Under the pieces are notes generated by a model. The model made no database searches. It saw only the letters and a program-made list of their open reading frames with translations, and was not told the DNA's origin. Shown one piece after another: positions 32,561 to 42,127 of a stretch of DNA of 44,880 nt. The first letter of the stretch is position 1, and the number at the start of each line of letters is the position of its first letter. Source of the stretch: QALR01 sp045646925 (GTDB lineage Bacteria; Bacillota; Clostridia; Oscillospirales; CAG-272); NCBI GenBank assembly GCA_045646925.1, contig JAZRLQ010000091.1:1-44880 (forward strand). Direction: 5' to 3'. The translations under genes were made by a program, and so were the position numbers.

Positions 32561-32574
32561 GGACAGGGGTGTCC
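32561..32574 (-). promoter_or_regulatory. Small leader hairpin of rplM, possible L13 leader
   Basis: GGACA, loop CCCC, TGTCC lies in the short leader between the promoter and rplM. L13 leader elements are known in Firmicutes upstream of rplM and respond to L13, and the position fits; I cannot confirm the full fold. Confidence 0.4.
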
Positions 32575-32595
32575 TTTCTTTGTGTAACGCATGAG

Positions 32596-32624
32596 ATTAT
32601 AACACAATATTTTCGGCTTGTCAA
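32596..32624 (-). promoter_or_regulatory. Consensus promoter of rplM-rpsI
   Basis: Perfect TTGACA (32624-32619), 17-base spacer, perfect TATAAT (32601-32596) on the minus strand. Confidence 0.92.
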
Positions 32625-32762
32625 CACCTTTTTGAAAAGTTTTTTAAAAAATTTAATTTAGCAAATCAACATCTCCGTTTTTCTCTCGATATCTCTCGTT
32701 TTCTCGCTTAATCGCAAATGAGGGTGAATGAATTTTTTGTTGGACGGAATTTGATTTTTTTA

Positions 32763-32798
32763 TTGCAATTACAAAAAAGATATAGTATAATATATAAT
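32763..32798 (+). promoter_or_regulatory. Overlapping promoters of the prfA operon
   Basis: TTGCAA (32763-32768), 17 bases, TATAAT (32786-32791). A second pair, TTACAA (32769-32774), 18 bases, TATAAT (32793-32798), overlaps it. Between this and the rplM promoter I see nothing but AT-rich sequence. Confidence 0.75.
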
Positions 32799-32834
32799 GG
32801 TATGAGATTTTAAGCGAAAGGAGAAGAAGTTTGT

Positions 32835-33920
32835 ATGCTGGATAAACTGATTGGGATAGAATCCCGATTCGAACAAATCGAGGAAAGCTTTTCCGTTCCC
32901 GAAATCGCGGGGAACGCAGATCGCTTTCGCGAGATGATGAAGGAACACAAAAAGCTCGCTCCGATCGTTGAAAAATTCAGGGAATACAAGAAGGCGAAGG
33001 CGTCCGAAGAAGAAGCTCTCTTATTATTGGAAGAAGCCGACGGCTCTGACAAAGAGCTTCGCGCGCTTGCGGAGGAGGAGCTTGTCTTCGCGAAGGAAAA
33101 GCTCGTTCTTTGCGAAAAGGAATTACAGATCCTTCTTTTGCCGCGCGATCCGAACGATGACAAAAGCGTGATCGTGGAGATCCGAGGCGGCGCGGGCGGT
33201 GACGAATCCGCGTTGTTTGCGTACGATCTCTATCGTATGTATTCCATGTATGCGGCGGCTTCCGGCTGGAAAACGGAGCTGCTTTCCTTGAACGAGACGG
33301 GGCTCGGCGGATTCAAGGAGGTTTCCTTTTCCGTGGATGGTGACGGCGCGTATTCGAAGCTGAAATTCGAAAGCGGCGTTCACCGTGTGCAACGCGTTCC
33401 TCAGACGGAATCGCAGGGAAGGATCCATACGTCCACGGTGACGGTGGCGGTTCTCCCCGAGGTCGAAGAGGTCGAGGTCGACATCAATCCCGCCGATCTT
33501 GAGATCGAAACCTGCAAATCCAGCGGAGCGGGCGGTCAGCACATCAACAAAACGGAATCTGCGATCCGCATTCTGCACAAGCCGAGCGGTATTGTCGTCG
33601 AATGTCAGGAGGAACGAAGTCAGTTCAAAAACAGAGACAAGGCGATGAAGCTTCTGCGCGCAAAGCTTTACGATATCGAAAAAACAAAGAGGGACAGTGA
33701 GATCGCGGACGAGCGCCGCCGACAAGTCGGCACGGGCGACCGAAGCGAAAGGATCCGAACCTATAATTTCCCGCAGGGCAGAGTGACCGATCACAGAATC
33801 GGACTCACGCTCTATACCTTGGATACGTTTATGAACGGAAAGATCGACGCTGTCGTCAACGCTTTGATCTCCGCGGATACGGCGGAGCGTTTGGGCAAGG
33901 GGGACGCGGAGAATTTCTGA
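32835..33920 (+). CDS. prfA: Peptide chain release factor 1
   Basis: The 361-aa protein recognises UAA and UAG stop codons and triggers peptide release. It has the GGQ motif in SSGAGGQHINKTESAI, GGAGGDESALFA, and GVHRVQRVPQTESQGRIHTS, which together point to RF1. The N-terminal helical domain is complete and the length normal. AAAGGAG lies upstream of the ATG. The usual partner prmC is not next to it; instead a threonylcarbamoyl-AMP synthase follows. Confidence 0.96.
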   Translation: MLDKLIGIESRFEQIEESFSVPEIAGNADRFREMMKEHKKLAPIVEKFREYKKAKASEEEALLLLEEADGSDKELRALAEEELVFAKEKLVLCEKELQILLLPRDPNDDKSVIVEIRGGAGGDESALFAYDLYRMYSMYAAASGWKTELLSLNETGLGGFKEVSFSVDGDGAYSKLKFESGVHRVQRVPQTESQGRIHTSTVTVAVLPEVEEVEVDINPADLEIETCKSSGAGGQHINKTESAIRILHKPSGIVVECQEERSQFKNRDKAMKLLRAKLYDIEKTKRDSEIADERRRQVGTGDRSERIRTYNFPQGRVTDHRIGLTLYTLDTFMNGKIDAVVNALISADTAERLGKGDAENF

Positions 33921-33955
33921 AATATGATTCAAAAAACGGAATGACGAAATAAATT

Positions 33956-35014
33956 ATGAAAACAGAATTCATTAAAATAGATTTTACGAAGCCTTTTGCC
34001 GAGCAACTTTCGTTTCCCGCGAAGGTGCTTGCAGAGGGTGGACTCGTCGCTTTTCCGACGGAGACGGTTTACGGACTCGGCGGAAACGCGCTTGACGCGG
34101 ACGCGGCGGGGAAGATATACGCGGCAAAGGGAAGACCGAGCGACAATCCTTTGATCGTTCATATCGCGCGTCCCTCCGATGCCGGAAAATACGCGCACAC
34201 AAACGGGCTTTATGAAAAATTGGCGAGGGCGTTTATGCCCGGTCCTCTGACGGTCGTTCTTCCGAAGAAGGAAAATATTCCGTTTTCGGTAACCGGCGGC
34301 TTGCAGACGGTCGGTGTCCGTTGCCCCGGTGATCCCGTGGCGCGTGAATTGATCCGACTTGCAGGCGTTCCCGTGGCGGCGCCGAGCGCCAACGTTTCCG
34401 GCAGACCCAGTCCGACAGCAGCGCACCACGTTGTTTGCGATTTGAACGGCAGGATCGATTGCATTATCGACGGAGGCGAAGCGGAGGTTGGGTTGGAATC
34501 CACGATCGTTAAGATCGACGGTGAACGTCTCATTCTTCTGCGCCCCGGCGCGATCACGCCCGAAATGCTGCGCACGGTGTGCGAGAACGTCGTTCTCGAC
34601 AACGGTATTCTCGATCGTTTGCCCGAGGGCACCGCGCCCGAGGCTCCCGGTATGAAATCCCGCCACTATGCTCCGCGCGCAAGAGTTTATCTGCTCCGCG
34701 CGAAAAACGAAAACGACGAGGACTTCGATCAGAAAGCGATCGGATTTTTCCGTGAAAAGCTTTCCGACGATCCGAAATCGGGTATTTTGTGTTACGATGA
34801 ATATCTTCCTTTCCTGCGGGGAGAATACGTATATTCATATGGAGAAAAGCAGGATGACAAGGCGCATTCTCATCTTCTCTTCGACTGTCTGCGCCGCTTT
34901 GACGAAACAGATGCTTCCGCGATCTACGCCGTCGTCGGAAAAGCCGAAGGCATTGGACTTGCGCTTTATAACCGTATGCTGAAGGCTTCGGCATATACGG
35001 TCATTTATATCTGA
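33956..35014 (+). CDS. L-threonylcarbamoyladenylate synthase, long (Sua5) type
   Basis: The enzyme makes threonylcarbamoyl-AMP from threonine, bicarbonate and ATP for the t6A37 modification of tRNAs. The N-terminal YrdC domain has GGLVAFPTETVYGLG, KGRPSDNPLIVHI, FMPGPLTVVL and VAAPSANVSGRPSPT. The linker GMKSRHYAPRA and a C-terminal domain of about 130 residues mark the Sua5 rather than the short TsaC type (352 aa). The ribosome binding site is weak. It follows prfA by 35 bases. Confidence 0.94.
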   Translation: MKTEFIKIDFTKPFAEQLSFPAKVLAEGGLVAFPTETVYGLGGNALDADAAGKIYAAKGRPSDNPLIVHIARPSDAGKYAHTNGLYEKLARAFMPGPLTVVLPKKENIPFSVTGGLQTVGVRCPGDPVARELIRLAGVPVAAPSANVSGRPSPTAAHHVVCDLNGRIDCIIDGGEAEVGLESTIVKIDGERLILLRPGAITPEMLRTVCENVVLDNGILDRLPEGTAPEAPGMKSRHYAPRARVYLLRAKNENDEDFDQKAIGFFREKLSDDPKSGILCYDEYLPFLRGEYVYSYGEKQDDKAHSHLLFDCLRRFDETDASAIYAVVGKAEGIGLALYNRMLKASAYTVIYI

Positions 35015-35039
35015 TGATTTCCAAAAACGGAGGAAAACT

Positions 35040-35627
35040 ATGTTAATCGGACTTACGGGTATGTCCGGCGCCGGCAAAAGCACGGTCGCCGCACTGCTTG
35101 AAAAAAAAGGCTTTCGCATCATTGATTGCGACGCTCTCGTACATGCTCTATATGAGGATGTCCGCTATCTTCGATTGATCAGAGACACTTTCGGTGAGGA
35201 CTATATTCGCGAAGATAAGGTCGATCGGAAAAAGCTTGGTTCGCTTGTGTTTTCCGATCCGAAGGAGCTGAAGAGACTCAATGAAACGGTGTCGCCCTTC
35301 ATTATGCGAGCCGTAACGGAGGAGATCGAAGCTGTGAAATCGTCGGATGTCTCCGCCGTTTTGGATGCGCCGCTTCTCTTCGAATACGGACTCGAAAAAT
35401 ACTGCGACTGTGTGATCGGTGTGACGGTGGACGTGGAAACGGCGATCAAACGCCTCTGCGCCCGTGACCATCGAAGCGAGGAAGAGCTTCGCGCGCGTTT
35501 GCGCTCACAGCACGACGAGAGGTTTTTCCGAGAAGCCTGTGATTACATCCTCGAAAATAATGGCGATGAACGAATCCTTTTGAGTGCTCTTGACGGTCTA
35601 CTTGAAAAGATTTATATATATAGATGA
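35040..35627 (+). CDS. coaE: Dephospho-CoA kinase
   Basis: The 195-aa kinase carries out the last step of coenzyme A synthesis. It has the P-loop GLTGMSGAGKST (4-15), DCDALVHALYED, and LDAPLLFEYGLEKYCD, all typical of CoaE. GGAGG lies six bases before the ATG. It is 25 bases after the Sua5 gene. Confidence 0.95.
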   Translation: MLIGLTGMSGAGKSTVAALLEKKGFRIIDCDALVHALYEDVRYLRLIRDTFGEDYIREDKVDRKKLGSLVFSDPKELKRLNETVSPFIMRAVTEEIEAVKSSDVSAVLDAPLLFEYGLEKYCDCVIGVTVDVETAIKRLCARDHRSEEELRARLRSQHDERFFREACDYILENNGDERILLSALDGLLEKIYIYR

Positions 35628-35646
35628 AATATAAGGTGGTGCCACT

Positions 35647-36717
35647 GTGATTCGTATCTGGGTCAGAAAACTTTTTCGTCTCGGTGTGATCGGCGTACTT
35701 TTTCTGGGTATGCTGTTTTCGACCGCTTCCGGTTATGCAAAGCCGTTGATTGACGCGACGATCTATCCCCGTGAATATCGCGCACACGTAGAGCAACACG
35801 CAAATTTCTACGGTATGGAGCCGAATCTGGTGTACGCCATCATGAAAGCGGAAAGCAGCTTCCGTCCGGAGATCGTTTCTTACGCAGGAGCGATCGGTCT
35901 TATGCAGGTCATGCCCGAAACGTACGAACAGGATATCAGTAAAAAGATAGGCAAAGACAGCGATCCGTCCAATCTCTACGATCCCGAAACGAATATTCAG
36001 TCGGGCGTATGGTATTTTTCCAAATGGTACGCGTATTACGGAACGTCGGTGGAGGCGTTGGCGGCTTATCACGCGGGCGTCGGCAACGTCAATAAATGGC
36101 GCGATGCAGGTTACGTGGATGAAAACGGCGTGTTGGACGTCGAGCAGATCCCGATCAAGGGAACGCAGAATTACGTGAATACCGTTCTTTACTACAAATC
36201 CATGTACGACGCTCTTTACGGTTCGGTTTCCGAAACGGGAAAGCGGATCCCCGAGAACGTCTGTCACGAATGGGCGCTTCTTTACGGCAAGGAATACGGA
36301 ATCGATTCCCGTCTGGTCATGGCTATCATCCGCGCGGAAAGTACATTTGATCCCCAATGTCTTTCCCATACCGGCGCAAAAGGTCTTATGCAGATCCTTC
36401 GTTCTACATACGAGGAGGATATCAAAGGACCGTTGGCGCTGAGCGAGAATTACGAGGATCTGCGAAACGGGAAATTCAACGTGATGTGCGGAACGTATTA
36501 TCTGCGTTGGCTTTCCGATCGTCTGACGGGAACGGAGCAGATCGTTGCCGCTTATAACGGCGGTATCGGAAACGTAAAACGTTGGCTTAATAATAAGGAG
36601 TATTCCAATGACGGAGAAACTCTGATCATCGAAAAGATTCCCGATGAGGGTGTAAGAAATTACGTGAAGAACGTGATGAAATATTATAAGGAATATTGTG
36701 CGCGTTATCCGAGATAA
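35647..36717 (+). CDS. Exported protein with two lytic transglycosylase (SLT) domains
   Basis: The 356-aa protein has an N-terminal signal anchor (LFRLGVIGVLFLGMLFSTAS) and then two similar SLT domains. The first (about 45-185) has MKAESSFRPE with the catalytic Glu, AIGLMQVMPETY and AAYHAGVGNVNKW. The second (about 210-350) has IRAESTFDPQ, AKGLMQILRSTY and AAYNGGIGNVKRW. Both keep the catalytic Glu, so both may cleave the glycan strands of peptidoglycan. Most family members have one domain. The start is a GTG after AAGGTGG. Placed next to coaE, as single-domain relatives often are in Clostridia. Confidence 0.92.
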   Translation: MIRIWVRKLFRLGVIGVLFLGMLFSTASGYAKPLIDATIYPREYRAHVEQHANFYGMEPNLVYAIMKAESSFRPEIVSYAGAIGLMQVMPETYEQDISKKIGKDSDPSNLYDPETNIQSGVWYFSKWYAYYGTSVEALAAYHAGVGNVNKWRDAGYVDENGVLDVEQIPIKGTQNYVNTVLYYKSMYDALYGSVSETGKRIPENVCHEWALLYGKEYGIDSRLVMAIIRAESTFDPQCLSHTGAKGLMQILRSTYEEDIKGPLALSENYEDLRNGKFNVMCGTYYLRWLSDRLTGTEQIVAAYNGGIGNVKRWLNNKEYSNDGETLIIEKIPDEGVRNYVKNVMKYYKEYCARYPR

Positions 36718-36761
36718 GCGCCTTTAAAATAAAAAATTTTTTATGAGAAAGGAAATATATT

Positions 36762-38162
36762 ATGTCTGAAAACAAATCTCAAGCTCAACTTCTCAAGGAG
36801 CAGCTCTTCTATAAGGCGAAGAATACTTATAACGAGTTGTCCGACGAGGACATTGCTGCGGCATACGATTACGCAGAGGGTTACAAAAAGTACCTTGATG
36901 CAGGTAAGATCGAGAGAGAATGCGTAAAGGAAAGCATCAAAATGCTGGAGGCCGAAGGCTTCGTTCCGTATTCCTTCGGTATGGCTGTGACCGCAGGCGG
37001 TAAGTACTACTACAACAACCGCGGCAAAGGTCTTTCCGCTTTCGTGATCGGTACGGAAGGCATTGAAAACGGCGTGTATTTTGCCGCTTCCCACATCGAC
37101 TCTCCCCGCGTTGACTTGAAGGCTCATCCTCTTTACGAGGCAGACGGTCTCGGCTTCCTCAAGACTCACTACTACGGCGGTATCAAAAAATACCAGTGGA
37201 CCGCAATTCCGCTTGCTATCCACGGCTCTGTTGTGAAGGCTGACGGCTCGATTGTTGACATCGTGATCGGCGAAGACGAATCCGATCCCGTATTCTACAT
37301 CGACGATCTTCTTCCTCACCTCGCCGCAAACCAGATGTCGAAGCCCGCAAAGGACGTGATCGCAGGTGAACAGCTCAACATCCTTTCCGGCTCCAGACCG
37401 TTTGACAAGGATATTCCCGAAGCAGTTAAGCTCAATATCATGAAGATCCTCAACGATAAGTACGGCATGACGGAGGCTGACTTCATCAGCGCAGAGCTTT
37501 CCGCAGTTCCCACCTTCAAGGCTCGCGATATCGGCTTTGACAGAAGCCTTATCGGCTCTTACGGTCACGACGACCGCGTTTGCGCATATCCTTCTCTTAC
37601 CGCTCTTATGGCAGTAAAGGATCCCAAGCACACCATCATGGCAGTTCTTGCTGACAAGGAAGAGGTTGGTTCCGACGGCAATACCGGTATGCAGAGCAAT
37701 ATGTATTACGATATCATTGCGGATCTCGCAAACACTCTCGGCGTTTCCGATATCGTTGTCAGAGCAAATTCCAAGTGCCTTTCCTCTGACGTTAACGCAG
37801 CGTTTGATCCCAACTTCCCCGAGGTTTCCGAAAGAAAGAACTCTTGCTTCGTAAACAACGGCGTCGTTATCACCAAGTACACCGGTGCGAAGGGTAAATC
37901 CGGCACCAACGATGCTTCCGCTGAATTCGCAGGCTATATTCGCAATATTCTCGACACGGCAGGCGTTATCTGGCAGACCTCCGAGCTTGGTAAGATCGAC
38001 CAGGGCGGCGGCGGTACCGTTGCGAAATATATCGCGAAATACAACATCGACGTCATCGACCTCGGCGTTCCGGTGCTCTCCATGCACGCTCCCTACGAAG
38101 TTGTTTCCAAGACCGACGTTTATATGGTTCACAAGGCTCTCGTCGCATTCTTTTGCGCATGA
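36762..38162 (+). CDS. M18 family aminopeptidase
   Basis: The 466-aa zinc peptidase has the M18 metal and active-site motifs: ASHIDSPRVDLK, DDRVCAYPSL, DKEEVGSDG and the late MHAPYEVVSKTDVY. Family members remove N-terminal acidic or other residues from peptides and form large cytosolic assemblies. AGAAAGGA lies before the ATG. A terminator follows. The codon use is more biased than in its neighbours (many AAC, GGC, GTT), which suggests high expression. Confidence 0.94.
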   Translation: MSENKSQAQLLKEQLFYKAKNTYNELSDEDIAAAYDYAEGYKKYLDAGKIERECVKESIKMLEAEGFVPYSFGMAVTAGGKYYYNNRGKGLSAFVIGTEGIENGVYFAASHIDSPRVDLKAHPLYEADGLGFLKTHYYGGIKKYQWTAIPLAIHGSVVKADGSIVDIVIGEDESDPVFYIDDLLPHLAANQMSKPAKDVIAGEQLNILSGSRPFDKDIPEAVKLNIMKILNDKYGMTEADFISAELSAVPTFKARDIGFDRSLIGSYGHDDRVCAYPSLTALMAVKDPKHTIMAVLADKEEVGSDGNTGMQSNMYYDIIADLANTLGVSDIVVRANSKCLSSDVNAAFDPNFPEVSERKNSCFVNNGVVITKYTGAKGKSGTNDASAEFAGYIRNILDTAGVIWQTSELGKIDQGGGGTVAKYIAKYNIDVIDLGVPVLSMHAPYEVVSKTDVYMVHKALVAFFCA

Positions 38163-38174
38163 TTGAGTGAACGT

Positions 38175-38207
38175 TGCCCGATTTCCGAAAGGAAGTCGGG
38201 CAGTTTT
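38175..38207 (+). terminator. Terminator of the prfA-aminopeptidase run
   Basis: A 12-bp stem with one G-T pair and a GAAA loop (38175-38202) followed by GTTTTT. Confidence 0.9.
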
Positions 38208-38276
38208 TATGTCATAGTTTCCCGCTTCTGTGCATATGATAGATCATATATCTAACTGAAAAAGCGGAGGAAACTC

Positions 38277-39212
38277 ATGAATACACAAATGTACAAACCG
38301 GAAGGATTTTTCGTCGGTACGGAAGGCAAGGAATCCTTTTATTCACAGAATACACTGGAAAAAGCACTCGCCACGGGAAAAATATTGGAAGCGCAGGCAA
38401 CGCTTTGCGACTCGGAATTTTCTCTTTACGTCGATCTCGGCTCCATGAAAGGGAAAATTCCGAGATCGGAGGCGGTTTATCTGCCTTCGGGTGAAGAAAT
38501 CAAAGATATCGCCGTGATCACACGCGTGGGAAAAACGGTGGCGTTCAAGGTGATCGGCTTTGCGATCGAGCATGGGGAGACCGTGGCGATCCTTTCGAGA
38601 AAAGCGGCGCAAAAGGCTTGTCTTGAAAATTATCTGATGACATTGCTTCCGGGCGACGTCGTTGACGCGCAAGTGACGCATTTGGAGCCCTTCGGCGCGT
38701 TTGTGGATATCGGGTGCGGTGTGATCTCTCTTCTTTCCATTGATTGCATTTCCGTTTCCCGTATTTCGCACCCGCGGGATCGTTTTTATACAGGTATGCG
38801 GATCAAGGCGGTGATCAAAAGTATTGATTACGAAACATCGCGTATTTACGTTTCTCATAAGGAATTGCTCGGCACGTGGGAGGAGAACGTGTCGAAATTC
38901 GAGATTGGTCAGACGATCGCGGGTGTCGTACGAAGCGTTGAGCCATACGGAATTTTCGTGGAATTGACGCCGAATCTGGCGGGGCTTGCGGAATACAGAG
39001 AGGGCGTTACGCCGGGACAGCGCGCCGCGGTCTACATAAAAAACATCATTCCCGAAAAAATGAAGGTGAAGCTGGTGTTGGTGGACGCGTATAGCAGCAC
39101 CGCGCCCTCGGATTATCGATTCGATTATTTCGAAACGCGCACGCATATCGATAGCTTCGTATATTCGCCCTCCGAATGCGAACGTGTGGTTAGAACGAAT
39201 TTTTCCGAATGA
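38277..39212 (+). CDS. S1-domain RNA-binding protein
   Basis: The 311-aa protein contains S1-type repeats at about 31-107 (divergent), 123-198 (LPGDVVDAQVTHLEPFGAFVD) and 207-270 (GQTIAGVVRSVEPYGIFVEL). It probably binds RNA or the ribosome. It is separate from the S1 domains fused to IspH at the left end, so this cell has at least two S1-type proteins. GGAGG lies before the ATG. It is a single-gene unit between two terminators. Confidence 0.85.
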   Translation: MNTQMYKPEGFFVGTEGKESFYSQNTLEKALATGKILEAQATLCDSEFSLYVDLGSMKGKIPRSEAVYLPSGEEIKDIAVITRVGKTVAFKVIGFAIEHGETVAILSRKAAQKACLENYLMTLLPGDVVDAQVTHLEPFGAFVDIGCGVISLLSIDCISVSRISHPRDRFYTGMRIKAVIKSIDYETSRIYVSHKELLGTWEENVSKFEIGQTIAGVVRSVEPYGIFVELTPNLAGLAEYREGVTPGQRAAVYIKNIIPEKMKVKLVLVDAYSSTAPSDYRFDYFETRTHIDSFVYSPSECERVVRTNFSE

Positions 39213-39223
39213 TATGAAACGCA

Positions 39224-39260
39224 AAAAACCTCGGCAAGCGATACGCTTACCGAGGTTTTT
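39224..39260. terminator. Bidirectional terminator between the S1-domain gene and trkH
   Basis: A 17-bp stem with one mismatch (39224-39240 with 39244-39260, loop ATA), with A and T runs at both ends, between convergent genes. Confidence 0.9.
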
Positions 39261-39267
39261 GAATGCT

Positions 39268-40740
39268 TTAAGACTTGCGTTTATCCAATTTTCTTTGATC
39301 AAAGACGTTTTTCCACATGAATGGGGAAAAGAGAACCGCCATCGGAATGATCTCAAGTCTGCCAAGCAGCATATTGAGCGTGAGCAAAAATTGGGAGAAA
39401 AGGGAATAGCCGGAGAAGTTTCCCGTCGGACCGACCTCCTTGAGACCGGGGCCGATGTTGTTGAGACAAGCGATGGTTGCGGTGATGTTGGTTTCCAGAC
39501 TGTATCCGTCAACGGAAATGACAAGCACTGTGGAAACCAGAAGAAGAACGTAAAGTGCGAGATATCCGATCGCGGAACGGACGACGTCCTCCGAAACGGG
39601 TTCTCCATCCAATCGGACGACGTTGACCGATTTGGGACGAAGCACGTGACGGATCTCTCGCAACGTTCCCTTGCAGATCAGAATCACGCGGGAGATCTTG
39701 AGACCGCCCGCCGTTGAGCCTGCGCAGGAGCCGATCAGCATGAGAAGTATCAGGATCGTCTGCGAAAGAGCGGGCCACAGATTGAAATCCACGGTTGCAA
39801 AGCCGCAGGTCGAAATGATCGTCGTGACTTGAAAAAATGCGGCGCGGATACAATCGCCGACGTTGTCGAAGAGACTGTGCGTATTGATCGCGATCGCGAC
39901 GGTGGAGATCAGACATACGGCGAGAAAAACGCGAAGCTCCTCGTTTTTTCTGACCTCGCGGAAGCGCTTGATGAGAATAAAATAATATAAGTTGAAATTT
40001 ATGCCGAAAAGAAGCATGAAAACGGAGATGACCCATTCAGCCGCAGGGTTTTCATATCCCGCGATGGAGGTGTTGAGGACGGAAAATCCACCCGTTCCCG
40101 CCGTCGCAAAGGTGTTGACGAGCGCGTGATATACGTCCATCTTGCAGAGAAGAAGGAGAAGAAACAGAACGACCGTCATCACGACGTAAATGCCGTAAAG
40201 GATCAGCGCGGAATTTTGCATTTTCGGGACGAGCTTGCTTTTTGTGGGACCGGGCACTTCCGCTCTCATGAGGTACATATTCTGCCCTCCTGCAAGAGGA
40301 AGTATGGCGAGCATGAATACGAGCACGCCCATGCCGCCGATCCAATGCGTGAAGCTTCTCCAGAACAGAATGCCCTTCGGCAAGCTTTCGACCTCCGTCA
40401 GAATGGAAGCTCCCGTCGTCGTAAATCCCGAGACGGTCTCGAAGAATGCGCTGATCACGTTTGGAATCGCGCCGCTGAGAACGAAGGGAATCGCGCCGAA
40501 CAGAGACATGAGAAGCCATGCGCTCGCAACGCATACGAAGCCTTCCTTCGCGAAGATCCTCGTGTTTTTCGGCTTGAAAATAACGCATGGCAACGAAATG
40601 AGGACGAGGATCCCGACGGTGATCAGAAAAGGATAAGCGGGTTCATCATACAACAGGGCGACAAGCAGCGGAAAAAGGATCAGCCCTGCTTCGATCAGTA
40701 GCGTGATACCGAGAAGGTATCGGATCATTTTCGTATTCAT
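39268..40740 (-). CDS. trkH: TrkH family potassium transporter subunit
   Basis: The 490-aa membrane protein has about ten hydrophobic helices and the four pore-loop motifs of Trk/Ktr transporters: TTTGAS, TAGTGGFSV, TCGFAT and NNIGPGL. It conducts K+ into the cell. The start lies one base beyond the trkA stop, so both are co-translated and form the transport complex. Confidence 0.94.
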   Translation of the reverse strand: MNTKMIRYLLGITLLIEAGLILFPLLVALLYDEPAYPFLITVGILVLISLPCVIFKPKNTRIFAKEGFVCVASAWLLMSLFGAIPFVLSGAIPNVISAFFETVSGFTTTGASILTEVESLPKGILFWRSFTHWIGGMGVLVFMLAILPLAGGQNMYLMRAEVPGPTKSKLVPKMQNSALILYGIYVVMTVVLFLLLLLCKMDVYHALVNTFATAGTGGFSVLNTSIAGYENPAAEWVISVFMLLFGINFNLYYFILIKRFREVRKNEELRVFLAVCLISTVAIAINTHSLFDNVGDCIRAAFFQVTTIISTCGFATVDFNLWPALSQTILILLMLIGSCAGSTAGGLKISRVILICKGTLREIRHVLRPKSVNVVRLDGEPVSEDVVRSAIGYLALYVLLLVSTVLVISVDGYSLETNITATIACLNNIGPGLKEVGPTGNFSGYSLFSQFLLTLNMLLGRLEIIPMAVLFSPFMWKNVFDQRKLDKRKS

Positions 40741-40741
40741 A

Positions 40742-42106
40742 TCAACGAAGAATATCCTTAATGCTCTTCATCTGTCCCTGTGCCGTTACGATAATGACGG
40801 TATCTCCGCTGCGGATCTCGTCATTACCGTTGGGAATGATGACGCGGTTGTTTCGCACGATACAAGCGATCAAAATGCCCGGGCGTTTGCGAAGCAGCCT
40901 CAGAGGAACGCCCGTTATTCCGTCAATCTCCTTTTTGATCAGAAATTCGAGCGTTTCCACGCGATCCTCCATGAAACGATGGAGCGATTCGATCTCTGAC
41001 GTCTCGTCTCTGTGCGCGTTTGCCACGGATCTGACGTAACGGACGATATTATTGACGGTGGAAGTTTGGGGAGAGATGATGCCGTCGAGTCCGATGTCCT
41101 TGAAAAGCTCTGCGTAGGACATGGAGTTTATGCGTGTGATGATCTTGCCGTGCGATACGGTTTTTGCATACATGGAAACGATGGCGTTTTCTTCGTCGGA
41201 ATCGGATATGGCGAGAAACGCGTCGATCTGCTCCAATCCCTCGTCGAGAAGTAGCTCCTGCTTGGTGCCGTTGTCGCAGATGACGGTGCAGGGATAAAGC
41301 TCCGCAAGCTCGCGGCAACGCGTTTTGTCCTTCTCGATAATGGACATACGGATCTTGCTTTGGTGGAGCATTTTTTGCAGATAACGCGTTGTGCGTCCGC
41401 CTCCGACGATCAGCACGTTTTTGACGGGATCGCTACGGAGTCCGAATTCCTTTAACAGATGGGGTAGATCCTCCTCCGATGCCGTAATGCAGACGAGGTC
41501 GCCCGGCTCCAACGAAAAATCACCGGACGGGATATAGCCGATCTCGTCGCGCAGTACGGAGCATACGAGAAAATCATAATGGAATTTGTGTCGGAGATCT
41601 GCGAGCTTCATGCCGCAGAGGAAGGAATCCTTCGTGATCAGAACCTCGGCAAGCTCGACGCGCCCGTGACATAAGGTGTCGATTTTTGCCAGAGACGGAA
41701 AACGAAGCATACGATGAATGGATTTTGCGACCGCGAGATCGGGATTGACGGTGAAGGACAAATTCATATCTTCCTTCATGAAATGCATAAGCTCGGCGTA
41801 TTCCGGCGTTCGCACGCGCGCGATGGTGTGGTTCGTTCCGAGCTTTTTCGCGGCGGCGCAAGCGAGAATATTGATCTCGTCGCCGGAGGTGAGCGCGATC
41901 AGAAGCTCTGCCTTTTCTGCGCCTGCTTCACGAAGCACGGAGATGTCCGCTCCGTTTCCCGTGAGTCCGAAAACGTCGCAGACGTTGGATATTTCGTTCA
42001 GCGTGTTTCGATCCGTGTCTATCACGGTGAGGTCATGTCCTTCGGACGAAAGCTGTTTACAAATGGCAGCGCCGACGGTGCCGCCGCCGATGATGATGAT
42101 TTGCAT
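40742..42106 (-). CDS. trkA: Trk potassium transport regulatory protein TrkA
   Basis: The 454-aa protein is a tandem RCK unit: the first Rossmann motif IIIGGGTVGAAICKQL at the N-terminus, a TrkA-C domain, then a second motif VLIVGGGRTTRYL and a second TrkA-C domain (IDGITGVPLRLLRKRPG). It sits on the cytosolic side of TrkH and gates it in response to nucleotides. It is 21 bases after the M50 gene. Confidence 0.95.
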   Translation of the reverse strand: MQIIIIGGGTVGAAICKQLSSEGHDLTVIDTDRNTLNEISNVCDVFGLTGNGADISVLREAGAEKAELLIALTSGDEINILACAAAKKLGTNHTIARVRTPEYAELMHFMKEDMNLSFTVNPDLAVAKSIHRMLRFPSLAKIDTLCHGRVELAEVLITKDSFLCGMKLADLRHKFHYDFLVCSVLRDEIGYIPSGDFSLEPGDLVCITASEEDLPHLLKEFGLRSDPVKNVLIVGGGRTTRYLQKMLHQSKIRMSIIEKDKTRCRELAELYPCTVICDNGTKQELLLDEGLEQIDAFLAISDSDEENAIVSMYAKTVSHGKIITRINSMSYAELFKDIGLDGIISPQTSTVNNIVRYVRSVANAHRDETSEIESLHRFMEDRVETLEFLIKKEIDGITGVPLRLLRKRPGILIACIVRNNRVIIPNGNDEIRSGDTVIIVTAQGQMKSIKDILR

Positions 42107-42127
42107 GTAGATTCCTCCGATCGTTCA

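Noticed and set aside
36741..38132. 463-codon minus-strand frame
   Set aside because: Exactly opposite the M18 aminopeptidase with its strong motifs; caused by codon bias in that gene.
38343..39608. 421-codon minus-strand frame across the S1 gene and trkH end
   Set aside because: It crosses a bidirectional terminator and opposes two well-supported genes.
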